64,000 bases of DNA from CAVZCK01 sp963773735 (GTDB lineage Bacteria; Pseudomonadota; Alphaproteobacteria; Rhizobiales; Rhodomicrobiaceae). Made by a program: the position numbers and the translations under genes. Within the stretch, counting starts at the first letter, position 1. Every line of letters begins with the position of its first letter. Positions 48,462 to 57,655 of this stretch are shown piece by piece. The notes below the pieces were generated by a model. It was not told where the DNA came from and did no database searches. It saw nothing but the letters and a program-made list of their open reading frames with translations. The stretch is taken from contig CAVZCK010000018.1 of assembly GCA_963773735.1 (NCBI GenBank), forward strand, positions 310,001 through 374,000, given 5' to 3'.

Positions 48462-48995
48462 TTAGTCTGCGGGCAGCATATGATCGCCCCGGTCCTTGAG
48501 GCCGGCGAGTTTCGCTCGCGCCGCGGCCAGACGGCTCATGACCGTCCCCACCGGCACCTCAAGAATGTTGGCGGCCTCGCGATAGGACATCCCCTCACCA
48601 TAGACCAGGAACACAGCCTCACGCTGACCGTCGGGCAACCGTTCCACCTCCTTCAACACTTGTCGGGCCAATAAATTCGTGGTCATCTCGCGAGCCCCGT
48701 CGACAACGAGCGCCGTTTCCGGGTCGACAAAGCCCTGTCCCATCCGCACACGCCGGGCTCGGAGATCATTCTTCCAGATCGAACTCAATATCGTGTAGGT
48801 CCAGCGCGAGAGCTGCGTGCCCGGCTGAAATTGCTCAAATCTTTCGAGGGCGCGCAGGCATGTCGCTTGCACCAAATCATGGGCCGTATCCGGGTCGCCG
48901 GACAGGACGAGCCCGTAGCGCCATAAGCGCTTCAGAAGCGGCGGCAGCCCTTCCTGCACGTCCTTGAGCCTTAGATCTTGGTCGTTCTTCCCCAT
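48462..48995 (-). CDS. ECF RNA polymerase sigma factor
   Basis: 177 residues. Sigma2: DTAHDLVQATCLRALERFEQF with SRWTYTILSSIWKNDLRARRV. Sigma4: LPDGQREAVFLVYGEGMSYREAA and VPVGTVMSRLAAARAKL. Start chosen at MGKNDQDL because the longer frame is the antisense of the M20 peptidase promoter. Forms an operon with the anti-sigma gene; the signal sensed is unknown. Confidence 0.87.
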   Translation of the reverse strand: MGKNDQDLRLKDVQEGLPPLLKRLWRYGLVLSGDPDTAHDLVQATCLRALERFEQFQPGTQLSRWTYTILSSIWKNDLRARRVRMGQGFVDPETALVVDGAREMTTNLLARQVLKEVERLPDGQREAVFLVYGEGMSYREAANILEVPVGTVMSRLAAARAKLAGLKDRGDHMLPAD

Positions 48996-49180
48996 GGCCA
49001 GCAAGCCAGCCTCCCCCGAAGGGCACTTAAGCCGAGCCGGGCCGGTATCGCAAGTCCCAAGGCGCGAAAGCGGCGGCGCAGTGGCGTCTTCAGCGGGGGC
49101 AAGCCGGGAAAGAGGGCTGCCTCGGCCTGAATGAGCGTGTATGTATCGGTTGTGACCGTCGAACGGGAAGGGATGAAGCC

Positions 49181-50573
49181 ATGAGCGAGGTTTTGGAACG
49201 GGTGCTGGCGCAGCTTGACGCATCGACGGACGGCGCGCTTGAGCGGCTCTTCGCACTTCTGCGCATTCCCAGCATCTCGACCGATCCGGCTTATGACGGC
49301 GCCTGCCGGGAGGCGGCGGAGTGGTGTGCGGGCCAGCTTGCCGAAATCGGCTTTACATCGCGCGTCCATCCCACAATTGGCAAACCGATGGTTGTCGCGC
49401 ATTGGCGCCATCCATCTGCCGAGGCGGCGCATGTTCTCTTCTACGGCCATTATGACGTCCAGCCCGCCGATCCTCTCGACCTCTGGGAGACGGCGCCGTT
49501 CGAGCCCCGGATTGCGGACGATCCGGCGAACGGCAAGGTGATCGTGGCGCGCGGAGCCAGCGACGACAAGGGCCAGGTGATGACCTTTTTCGAGGCCTGC
49601 CGCGCCTGGATGGCGAAAACCGGCGCCCTGCCCTGCTCGGTCTCGGTGCTGCTCGAAGGCGAGGAGGAAAGCGGCAGTCCGAGCCTGCCCGCCTTTCTCG
49701 ACGCCAATGCCGGCGAGCTGAAAGCCGACTATGTCCTTGTCTGCGACTCCGGCCAAGCGAGCCCGACGCAACCCGCCATCACGACCAGCCTGCGCGGGCT
49801 CGCTTATATCGAGGTTGTCGTCAAGGCCGCCAATCGCGATCTGCATTCGGGGATGTTCGGCGGCCCGGCCATGAACCCGATCCGCGGGCTCGCCCATATG
49901 CTCAGCGCTCTCTACGGCGCCGAAGGCGAGGTCCAAATCCCCGGCTTCTATGACGGCGTCGCCGAGCCCTCGCCCGAGCAGCTCGCGCAGTGGCGCTCGC
50001 TTGGTCTCGATGCCGCCAAACTTCTCGCGCCGGTCGGCCTCGCGCATCCGGCCGGCGAAGCAGGCAGAAGCGTTCTGGAGCAGCTTTGGTCGCGCCCCAC
50101 TGCCGAGATCAACGGCATCGTCGGCGGCTACACCGGTCCGGGCACAAAGACAGTCATTCCGGCGGAGGCTTCGGCCAAGCTGACCTTCCGCCTTGTTCCC
50201 GGCCAGGCCCCAGAGGCGATCCTGGCGGCGTTCAAAAGCTTCGTTGCCGCCAATCTCCCGCCAGACTGCCGCGCCGAATTCAAGGGCGGCGGCGGCAGCT
50301 CGGCCATCGGCTTCGACACCAAGCTGCCGGCGATCCGCGGCGCCGCGGAAGCCCTTCGCGCGGAGTGGGATGTCGAGCCGATTCTGATGGGCTGCGGCGG
50401 CTCGATCCCGATCGTCGGAGTCTTTCAAGCGCAAGCTCGGCATGGATTCCGTGCTGGTCGGCTACGCGCTCGACGACGACCGCATCCATTCGCCGAACGA
50501 AAAATACAATCTGACCAGCTTCAAGAAGGGCGCGCGCTCCTGGGCGCGGATTTTGGACAGGCTGGGCGCATAG
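49181..50573 (+). CDS. M20 family metallopeptidase (dipeptidase; one frameshift)
   Basis: Corrected length 463 residues. Zinc ligands and catalytic residues: FYGHYDVQPAD, GASDDKGQ, LEGEEESGSPSLP, VCDSG. The dimerisation domain holds NRDLHSGMFGGPAMNP. Hydrolyses dipeptides or acylated amino acids in the cytoplasm. One extra T near 50418 shifts into KRKLGMDSVLVGYALDDDRIHSPNEKY, which contains the last zinc His. Stop TAG 50571. Confidence 0.87.
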
Positions 50574-50605
50574 GCATTGCTCGGCCGGAGGACGACCCGA
50601 CGCTG

Positions 50606-51573
50606 CTATCGCAGCAGCGCGTCAGTCGATGCCTGCCAGTCGAAGGCGGCCTTTTCGGCCTTTTTGCGTTGGTCAGGCGTCAGCGAACCGAGGAAGCCGT
50701 CGAGGGCAAAATCGCTGACCCCGGCCTGGCGCGACAGCAAATGCCATTTCGCGGCGGCAATGGGGTCTTTTTTGGTTCCGGCTCCGGCGACAAAGGCATG
50801 GGCAAGACGGTTCTGCGCCACCGGATTGCCCTCCTCCGCCGCGCGGCGCAACATGCTGAAACCCAAGGTCTCGTTCTTTGGCACGCCCTTGCCGAGATAA
50901 AGCGCAACGCCGTATTCGAGCTCGGCGTTGGTCAAGCCGGACTCGGCGGCCTTACCGAGCCAGTACGCCGCCTTAGCGTCATCCTGCTGGACACCGCGGC
51001 CTTCCTGATAGAAGGCGGAGAGATCGTATTGGGCCGGCGCATATTCGAGCTTTGCGGAGCGCTCCATGAGCTCGGCCGCCTTCGCCAGATCGTGCGGACG
51101 CGCTTCGCCATCGACATAGATCAGGGCGAGATTATAGATCGCGATCGCGTGGTTCTTCGCTGCCGCCAGCTCGAAAAACCGCGCCGCCTGCTTTTTGTTC
51201 TGCTTGATACCCCTTCCTTCGGCGAGCATCACGCCGAGGGCGAATTGGGAGTGCACGTCGCCCAGCGCGGCGCCCTTGGCGTACCATTCCGCGGCTTTGA
51301 CAAAATCCTGCGGAACCCCCAGCCCCTGGTCATAAAAATCCCAAGCATGGTGTGGGCCGGGCCGTCCCCTTTGGCGGCGGCCTCTTCCGCCAGCTTTTTC
51401 GCCTCCATATAGCGGCCTTCATCGAAGGCAGCATAAATCGGATCGGGCACGACCGGCGTCGTCTCGACCTCGCCCGTATGCCAGGCTTTATTGCCGGGAT
51501 CGTTCCGCGCCGCTTGTGCCTCGACCGCAACGAGCAGGACGGCCAGGCTGGCGGCATAGATCAGACGACGCAT
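50606..51573 (-). CDS. Exported Sel1-repeat protein (one frameshift)
   Basis: Corrected length 322 residues. A signal peptide (IYAASLAVLLVAVEAQA) is followed by about six Sel1/TPR-like repeats of the type AAEWYAKGAALGDVHSQFAL, GVMLAEGRGIKQNKKQAARF and YLGKGVPKNETLGFSML. One T is missing from a T run near 51335 (GIF|YDQGLGVPQDF). Such proteins scaffold periplasmic complexes. Function unknown; followed upstream by the ThiE-like gene on the same strand. Confidence 0.8.
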
Positions 51574-51588
51574 CGGCGTTTGCTCCGA

Positions 51589-52212
51589 TCAGGAGGCAGC
51601 GCCAGCGGCGGGCGCGGCGAGCATCGTGCGGATGCGGGCGAGCCGATCGATACGCCCCGACGGTCCGGCGTCGATCGCCAGAAAGTCCGCCCCTGCGCGT
51701 ACCAGACTTTCGATCTGCGCTTCGTCATCCTGGCTCCACACCCACGCAACGCACGGCGCTTCGAATAGCTCGTCCCACCAGTGGATCATATCGGCAACCG
51801 CTCCGCCGCGAGCGGTGTCCGGCCCGCCGAACTCGCCAAATGCGATGTAGTCCGCGCCTTCCTCGGCCATGACCATGGCTTCGTGGCGAGACAGAACGCA
51901 AGACGCACCGACGGATTTATTTTCGCCCAAAAGACGCCTCGCTTCGGAGGGCGCCCCGCTTCTCGCTCGCAGATGAACCCCATCCGCGTCAAGCTTCTTG
52001 GCGAGGGACACATCGTCTTCAATCAAAACGGCAAGATTCTGGCCCTGTGCCGCGGAGATGAACGAGGCGAGACTGTTCTCGGCGACCGCCCCGGAGATCT
52101 CGGTAATCAGCAGCGCAGCCGGATCGGCCTCGCCGATGATCGCCTCAAGCTCCGCTGCGGTCGGCAGTTCATGGGCGCGAAAGCGCAAGTAAAGTTCGCA
52201 GCGCTTTTTCAT
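51589..52212 (-). CDS. Thiamine-phosphate-synthase-like (ThiE/TenI fold) protein
   Basis: 207 residues. The barrel pattern ALLITEISG, LAVLIEDDVSLAKKLDADGVHLRAR, VGASCVLSRHEAMVMAEEGADYIAFGEFGG and GADFLAIDAG follows ThiE, which joins HMP-PP and thiazole phosphate. The family HLGQ motif reads HLRA and the pyrophosphate loop is altered, so catalytic ability is doubtful. A ThiE-like gene beside gap is usual in this order. Confidence 0.7.
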   Translation of the reverse strand: MKKRCELYLRFRAHELPTAAELEAIIGEADPAALLITEISGAVAENSLASFISAAQGQNLAVLIEDDVSLAKKLDADGVHLRARSGAPSEARRLLGENKSVGASCVLSRHEAMVMAEEGADYIAFGEFGGPDTARGGAVADMIHWWDELFEAPCVAWVWSQDDEAQIESLVRAGADFLAIDAGPSGRIDRLARIRTMLAAPAAGAAS

Positions 52213-52249
52213 CAGCGCCTCCCGGCCTCGGCTTGCTCCCTCCAGGGCG

Positions 52250-53262
52250 TTAACCGATCAGCTTGCCAATGGCCGCCGCCGTATCGCACATGCGGCAGGA
52301 GAATCCCCATTCATTGTCGTACCAGGCCATCACCCGGACGAGCCGGCCGTCAACGATCTGCGTCCCGTTCAGATCGAAGGTCGACGAATGCGGATCGTGG
52401 TTGAAATCGACCGAGACGAGGGGCTCGGACGTAACGGCCAGGATTCCCTTCAACTCTTGCGCCGCAGCCCGCTGCATCGCCGCGTTGACCTCGTCCACGG
52501 TTGTCTCGCGCCGCGGGATGATCTTCAGGTCGATGACCGAGACATTCGGCGTGGGCACGCGGATCGCGGTACCGTCGAGCTTACCGGCGAGCTCGGGCAG
52601 CACCAGGCCGACCGCCTTTGCCGCCCCGGTCGTCGTCGGGATCATCGACAGGGCCGCGGCGCGGGCGCGGTGCAGATCCTTATGCGGCTGGTCGAGGAGG
52701 CGCTGGTCGTTCGTGTAGGCATGGATGGTGGTCATGTAGCCGGCTTCGATGCCGCAGAGATCGCTCAGCACCTTGGCAACCGGCGCCAGGCAGTTCGTGG
52801 TGCAGGATGCGTTCGAGATCACCTCGTGGCTCGGCTGAAGCTTGTCGTGGTTGACGCCGTAGACGACGGTAATGTCGGCGCCCTTCGACGGCGCGGAAAC
52901 GAGCACCTTCTTGGCCCCGGCCGCAAGGTGAACGGCCGCTTTCTCCTTGTCCGAAAATATGCCGGTGCACTCCATCACCACATCGGCACCGAGATCGCGC
53001 CAGGGCAGCTTCGTGGGATCCTTTTCGGCGAGCACCTTGAACGGGCCAAGGCCGACATCCATGGTGTCGCCTTCGATCTTCACCTCGCCATGAAAACGGC
53101 CATGCACACTGTCGTATTTGAACAGATGCGCGTTGGTGTGGACGGGGCCGAGGTCGTTGATCGCGACAAGTTTCAGATCGTCGCGGCGATTCTGCAACCA
53201 TGGCCCGCAACACATTGCGTCCGATGCGCCCAAAACCGTTGATCGCGACTTCTGACTGCCAT
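52250..53262 (-). CDS. gap: Glyceraldehyde-3-phosphate dehydrogenase (two frameshifts)
   Basis: Glycolytic NAD-dependent enzyme, corrected length 336 residues. VAINGFGRIGRNVLRAM binds NAD. Catalytic Cys is in SNASCTTNCLAPVAKVL and the His in TTIHAYTNDQ. VRVMAWYDNEWGFS closes the protein. Two extra bases occur within about 50 bases of the 5' end, near 53253 (MAV|EVAING) and 53210 (AMV|QNRRDDLKL). GGAGG lies 5 bases before ATG 53262. Confidence 0.92.
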
Positions 53263-53720
53263 GTGTACCTCCGCCTTATGACCGTTGCGCGGCCTTTTGG
53301 GCCAGTTGCCCGGCCTTGAGTCCTATTTGCTCTAGATGCTGGCATTTTGGGCAAATGGCAAGGCGATTCGGGCTGCCGCGACAGTGTGTTGCCTTCCGAT
53401 TGCGCAGCGTCAAAGCTCGCTTTGTGATCTTCCTGGGCAAATTTCGGCGGAAATCGGTTGCGTCGGGCACCGGTCTTGATCAAGCATAGAGTCACAGGCT
53501 TTTGTAAATTAATGATTTTTTAAAAATAGGCTGACAAAATCATGCAAAGTCACAGAATTGACTTTAACGCCCAGCCGGTGGCTTCATGCACATTGTGGTG
53601 GCATACCAAATCCAAAACGCGTTTTTGGCCGGGCGTGAAGGTGGTCCGCAGCCGGCTATGTCTGTCTGCGGCTTCGACGAGGCCGGAATAGAACGCATCT
53701 CGTTCGGATGGCGGCAGGGC
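53263..53720. other. Divergent intergenic region between gap and the DUF4164 gene
   Basis: About 450 bases with no gene I can support. It includes an AT-rich tract (about 53505-53535, unusual for this genome) likely to hold the gap promoter. Confidence 0.45.
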
Positions 53721-53981
53721 ATGGGCAAATCCGGTGGGGAAAAGATGCAAGCTGCAGGACAAAAGCGCGCCGCAGCCGATGAGCGCAAGAAAACCGATGA
53801 GCCAGCGGGGCAGAAAAAGCGGGACGCGTCCGTTCTTGAGCGCGAAACCGAGCGCCTACGCGCCGAGCTTGCCGCCGAGCGCGAGCGCGTCAAAGTCCTG
53901 GAGGAGGCAAGCAGCAGCGTCGCTGCGCGTTTGGATCGGGCGATTAAGTCTGTGAAGGCAATTTTAGCCAGGCAAGGCTGA
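53721..53981 (+). CDS. DUF4164 family coiled-coil protein
   Basis: 86 residues from ATG 53721; longer in-frame starts reach 53586. The core ERETERLRAELAAERERVKVLEEASSSVAARLDRAIKSVKAIL is a continuous coiled coil. The family sits next to zapA in Hyphomicrobiales and probably works in division or cell-shape complexes. Function not established. Confidence 0.7.
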   Translation: MGKSGGEKMQAAGQKRAAADERKKTDEPAGQKKRDASVLERETERLRAELAAERERVKVLEEASSSVAARLDRAIKSVKAILARQG

Positions 53982-54014
53982 GCCGCGCTTCGCTTGCCGT
54001 TCTAGGAGAGCGTG

Positions 54015-54386
54015 ATGGCCCAGGTGACCGTAAGCGTGAATGGCCGGAAATACCGCATGTCCTGCGGGGATGGCGCCGAACAGCGGGTGAGCGAGCTTGC
54101 CGGCTATATCGACGGCATCGTGCAGGACATCAAAGGCGGTTTCCGGCAGGTGCAGGACGACCGGCTGTTCCTGATGGCCGCCATCATCATCGCCGACCAG
54201 CTCAGCGACGTCCGCGAGGAGCTTCAAAAGACGCTCGTTCAGATCTGCAATCTGAGATCGTTCCAGGCCGCCGACAGCAATGCCAGCTACATTCCCTCGC
54301 GCGATGTGGCGCGGATTGTGGACGCCTCATCGGCGCGGCTACAGGCGCTGGAGGCCCGTCTCACCCCGACCGGCACCGAGGGCTGA
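54015..54386 (+). CDS. zapA: Cell division protein ZapA
   Basis: 123 residues. MAQVTVSVNGRKYRMSCGDGAEQRVSELAGYID is the ZapA head, and a C-terminal helical coiled coil (DQLSDVREELQKTL) follows. Bundles FtsZ filaments at the division site. AGGAG lies about 6 bases before ATG 54015. Intact. The usual downstream folate cyclo-ligase gene is not here; a truncated SDR start follows instead. Confidence 0.87.
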   Translation: MAQVTVSVNGRKYRMSCGDGAEQRVSELAGYIDGIVQDIKGGFRQVQDDRLFLMAAIIIADQLSDVREELQKTLVQICNLRSFQAADSNASYIPSRDVARIVDASSARLQALEARLTPTGTEG

Positions 54387-54406
54387 GGTACGCCGTTTCG
54401 AATGTG

Positions 54407-54478
54407 ATGACGGCAATCCTCCTCACCGGCGGCAGCCGCGGCATCGGACGCGCCGTCGCCTTGCTCGCCGGCGCAGCC
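54407..54478 (+). pseudogene. Truncated 5' end of a short-chain dehydrogenase gene
   Basis: Encodes MTAILLTGGSRGIGRAVALL and a few Ala/Gly residues, the classic SDR start with the TGxxxGIG cofactor motif. The frame then runs straight into the antisense of the GST gene, with no SDR body. Either a deletion removed the rest or the assembly joins two places here. Confidence 0.6.
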
Positions 54479-55089
54479 TACGCGGGCGCGGTGGCGGAAA
54501 CGCTGGGACGCTTCGCGATCTGCTCGTACCACGCCGCCAACTCGCCCCGGCCATCGCGCCAATTCAGATCGCCGTGGCGGAAATCGAGATAACCGAGAGC
54601 GGAGGCGAAGGCGAGATGGCCGAGGGTCACGCGCTCCGGCAATGTACGAATTGTCGCGGGAGCCGCATCGAGCCCGCGGACCAACTGGCCGCGCTGGCGC
54701 TTCGCAAGTGTCGGCGATTTCTCGCCTTCCGGCTTGCGGCGCTCGGCCATCAGAGCGAAACCGAGGTCAGTCAGCGCATCGCCATAGGCTTCCGCGCGCA
54801 TCACCATCCAACGCTCCGGGCCGGCTTGCGGCTGAAGCCGTTCGCCACGGGCTTCCGGGCGCGCGTCGAGATAAGCGCAAATCACAGGGCTGTCGAACAG
54901 CGCAAAGCCTTCATCGGTGACGAGCGTGGGGATCTTGCCGAACGGGTTTACCGCAAGCAGCTCGGCTGGATCAGCATAGACGTCTACCGTGACCTCTTCG
55001 ATGAGGCTTTGAAGATTTCGTTCGGCGATCACCATCCGCACCTTGCGGGCATATGGCGAGGCGTTCGACCAGTAAAGCTTCACCGGCAT
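54478..55089 (-). CDS. Glutathione S-transferase family protein
   Basis: 203 residues. The thioredoxin-like N-domain has WSNASPYARKVRMVI (active-site Ser region), NPFGKIPTLV (cis-Pro) and FDSPVICAYLD (glutathione carboxylate). An all-helical C-domain follows. Conjugates glutathione or reduces small molecules; substrate unknown. It appears complete, though its 3' end abuts the SDR fragment. Confidence 0.85.
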   Translation of the reverse strand: MPVKLYWSNASPYARKVRMVIAERNLQSLIEEVTVDVYADPAELLAVNPFGKIPTLVTDEGFALFDSPVICAYLDARPEARGERLQPQAGPERWMVMRAEAYGDALTDLGFALMAERRKPEGEKSPTLAKRQRGQLVRGLDAAPATIRTLPERVTLGHLAFASALGYLDFRHGDLNWRDGRGELAAWYEQIAKRPSVSATAPA

Positions 55090-55210
55090 CTCCTTCTTTT
55101 GCCGAGTTATGGGCGCGGTCGAGGTCCATTGCCAGCAGTCAATTAGGCTGCAGGCATGAGAGCCGTCGGTGTCTCGGGGAGCATAGCATAGCCCTCCGCG
55201 ACCGCGCGCT

Positions 55211-56058
55211 TCACGAGCGTCCGGTGAGCTTGTCGGCCATCACCGAGATCGTCCGCACATAGACCTCGGCCTTGTTCCATTCGTGCAGGACGCCGTAATT
55301 CGCCGAGCCCGGATGCCAGCCCTGACCCCGCTGCCAGCCGTAAGCTCTGAGGAAGTTCGCCGTCGAGGCGAGCATGTCGGGCACGCTGCGGACGAGATCG
55401 CGCCGTCCGTCGCCGTCGAAATCCACCGCATATTTGAAATAGGATGAGGAGAGGAACTGCACCTGGCCGATCTCGCCGGCCCAGCCGCCGCGAAGCTGCG
55501 CGGCCGTCAAATCGCCGCGCTGGACGATCTTCAGCGCCGCCAGCAGCTCGTTGCGGAAAAACTCCGAACGGCGGCAGTCATAGGCGAGCGTTGCCAGCGA
55601 GCGGATGATGGCAAAATTGCCGCTGCCGTCGCGGCCATAGCCCGTCTCCAGGCCCCAAATCGCAATCACGACCGCAGCAGGCACACCGTAGCGCTCCTCG
55701 ATCCGGCTCAAGGTCGAGCCGTAAGCTCTGCAATCAGGCGGCGGCCCTTGGCGATCATCGCATTCGAGACGCGGCGCGCATAGAATGCCTCGAAGCTCAG
55801 CTTGAATGAGCGCTGGCCGCGGTCGAGACCGATCACCCTGCGGTCGTAGCTGACATCGGTCAGCGCCGAAGCGAGCGTCGCGCGCGAGATGCCCTGCGCC
55901 GCCGCGTTGGCTTTGAAACCTTCAAGCCAGCGCTCGAAGCCTGCTGCGGTTTGGCCGCATTCGGACGCGAACGCCGCGGGCGGCAGAAGAATGAAAAGAA
56001 ACGCGATGACCGCGCTTTGACAAATGTTTCGACGCCGAATGCCGCGTGATGCTGCCAT
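55211..56058 (-). CDS. Lytic murein transglycosylase (MltB-like; one frameshift)
   Basis: Corrected length 282 residues. Signal peptide (AVIAFLFILLPPAAFA), then FERWLEGFKANAAAQGISRATLASAL, which is the MltB N-terminal motif. Catalytic Glu lies in IWGLETGYG. GEIGQVQFLSSSYFKYAVDFDGDGRRDL follows. One base missing near 55722 (RRLI|RAYGSTLSRIEERYG). GAGGG lies 8 bases before ATG 56058. Cleaves peptidoglycan in the periplasm. Confidence 0.85.
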
Positions 56059-56204
56059 ATCCGTTCCCTCGATTGGGCACACCGCAAGACATGCCGGGTG
56101 CGGTGCAAATCATGCGCGTGCAAGTAGCGCGCAAAGCCGTCGCAGTCAAACGGCATCGTTGGAGCGGGTTAAAGGTTGACTGACAGGGCGGGGCAGCAGG
56201 GGAC

Positions 56205-57344
56205 TCAGACGGCGCCGCGTCCCATGCGCCGGAAGACGAAGGGTGGCGGCGCGGCGGCGGCCTCGTTTTCGGCAAGGGCAACGATTCGGGCATTGAACGT
56301 GGACTTGGCGCAGGCCGGGTCGGCATTCTCCGCCTCGCCGGTCAAGGCCAGCGCCTGGCAACGGCAGCCGCCGAAATCGATCTCGCGGCGATCGCAGGAG
56401 CGGCAAGGCTCGCGCATCCATGATGTGCCGCGAAAGGCATTGAAGGCGTCGGAATTGCGCCAGATTTCGCGCAGCGGCCGGTCGCGCACAGTCTCGAAGT
56501 TGAGGCCGGGCAGGCTTTCCGCCGCATGGCAGGGCAGCACCTTGCCGGACGGCGTCACATTGAAGAAGCGGCTACCCCAGCCGCCCATGCAGGGTTTTGG
56601 CGTTGCCGCATAATAATCCGGCACGACGAGGTCGATATTCATAATGCCGTTCAGCCGGTCGATGGCGCGCGTGACGATCTCGACGCTGCGCATGGTCTCG
56701 TCATAGGTCGGCATCAGCGCCGCACGGTTGCGCAGCGCCCAGCCGTAATATTGCACATGCGCGACTTCGATGCGGATGGCGCCGAGTCGCTCGGCAAGGC
56801 CGATGATGGCTTCGAGATTGTGGATGTTCTGGCGGTGGACCGGCGCGTTGACGGTGAGCGGCACATCCAGCTCGGCGAGCCAGCCCGCCAGCGCCATCTT
56901 CTTGTCGAAGCCGCCCTTGATCGCGCCGATGCGGTTGCAATTCTCCGGGTCGGCGTCCTGGAAGGAGATCTGCACATGGTCGAGACCGGCATCGACGAGC
57001 TGTTCGAGACGCTCGCGGCTGAGCGTGACGCCGGCGGTGATCAGGTTGGTATAGAGGCCGAGCCTGCGCGCATGGGCAACGATCTCGTGAAGATCGGTGC
57101 GCAAGGTCGGCTCGCCGCCGGAGAGATGCGTCTGCAGCACGCCGAGCTCGGCGGCCTGGGTGAACACGTCGCACCATTCCGCCGTCGACAGCTCGCGGTT
57201 GGCGCGCTCCAGCTCCAGCGGATTGGAGCAATAGGGGCATTGCAGCGGGCAGCGATGCGTCAGCTCCGCAAGCATGCCCTCCGGGGCATTGACGCGGATC
57301 GCCTCCTTGCCGGCGACCCTCTCGAATGGCATGACGCTAGGCAT
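56205..57344 (-). CDS. pqqE: PqqA peptide cyclase
   Basis: Radical SAM enzyme that links Glu and Tyr of the PqqA precursor in PQQ synthesis. 379 residues, intact. The SAM cluster is C32-x3-C36-x2-C39 (CPLQCPYC). The SPASM cysteines are in CMGGWG, LPCHAAES, REPCRSCDRR, GGCRCQALAL and NADPACAKS. HLSGGEPTLRTDL is the radical SAM GGE motif. Start overlaps the pqqD stop. No pqqA, pqqB or pqqC is present in the window. Confidence 0.93.
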   Translation of the reverse strand: MPSVMPFERVAGKEAIRVNAPEGMLAELTHRCPLQCPYCSNPLELERANRELSTAEWCDVFTQAAELGVLQTHLSGGEPTLRTDLHEIVAHARRLGLYTNLITAGVTLSRERLEQLVDAGLDHVQISFQDADPENCNRIGAIKGGFDKKMALAGWLAELDVPLTVNAPVHRQNIHNLEAIIGLAERLGAIRIEVAHVQYYGWALRNRAALMPTYDETMRSVEIVTRAIDRLNGIMNIDLVVPDYYAATPKPCMGGWGSRFFNVTPSGKVLPCHAAESLPGLNFETVRDRPLREIWRNSDAFNAFRGTSWMREPCRSCDRREIDFGGCRCQALALTGEAENADPACAKSTFNARIVALAENEAAAAPPPFVFRRMGRGAV

Positions 57345-57655
57345 TGTCTCTAATATAGCCCTTGTCGGCCAGGTCTTGAAGGAGGGCGACGACATCCGCC
57401 AGGATCGTCGCCGGGCGCGGCATCGTAGCTTGCGGCGAGTTCATCGGCGATCTGGCCAAGCGTGCGCTGTCCATCGCAGAGCCGCAGAACCTCGATCGCG
57501 ACCTCATCCGGCTCGACAATGCGCTCCGGCGCCAGCAGCACCCAGCGGCCGCGCACGCGGTCCTCATGCAGACGAACGAAACGCGGCAGCACGGGGCGGC
57601 TGTCGTCCCGGATGATCAGCCTCTTGCGCGCGCGCCTTGCTTCGCTCTCAGCCAT
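57337..57655 (-). CDS. pqqD: PqqA-binding chaperone (one frameshift)
   Basis: Peptide chaperone presenting PqqA to PqqE. Corrected length 105 residues. RPVLPRFVRLHEDRVRGRWVLLAPERI and LCDGQRTLGQIADELAASYDA are the PqqD pattern. One extra base near 57415 leads to ATILADVVALLQDLADKGYI. Overlaps pqqE at its end and the dehydratase at its start, so the three are co-transcribed. Confidence 0.88.
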
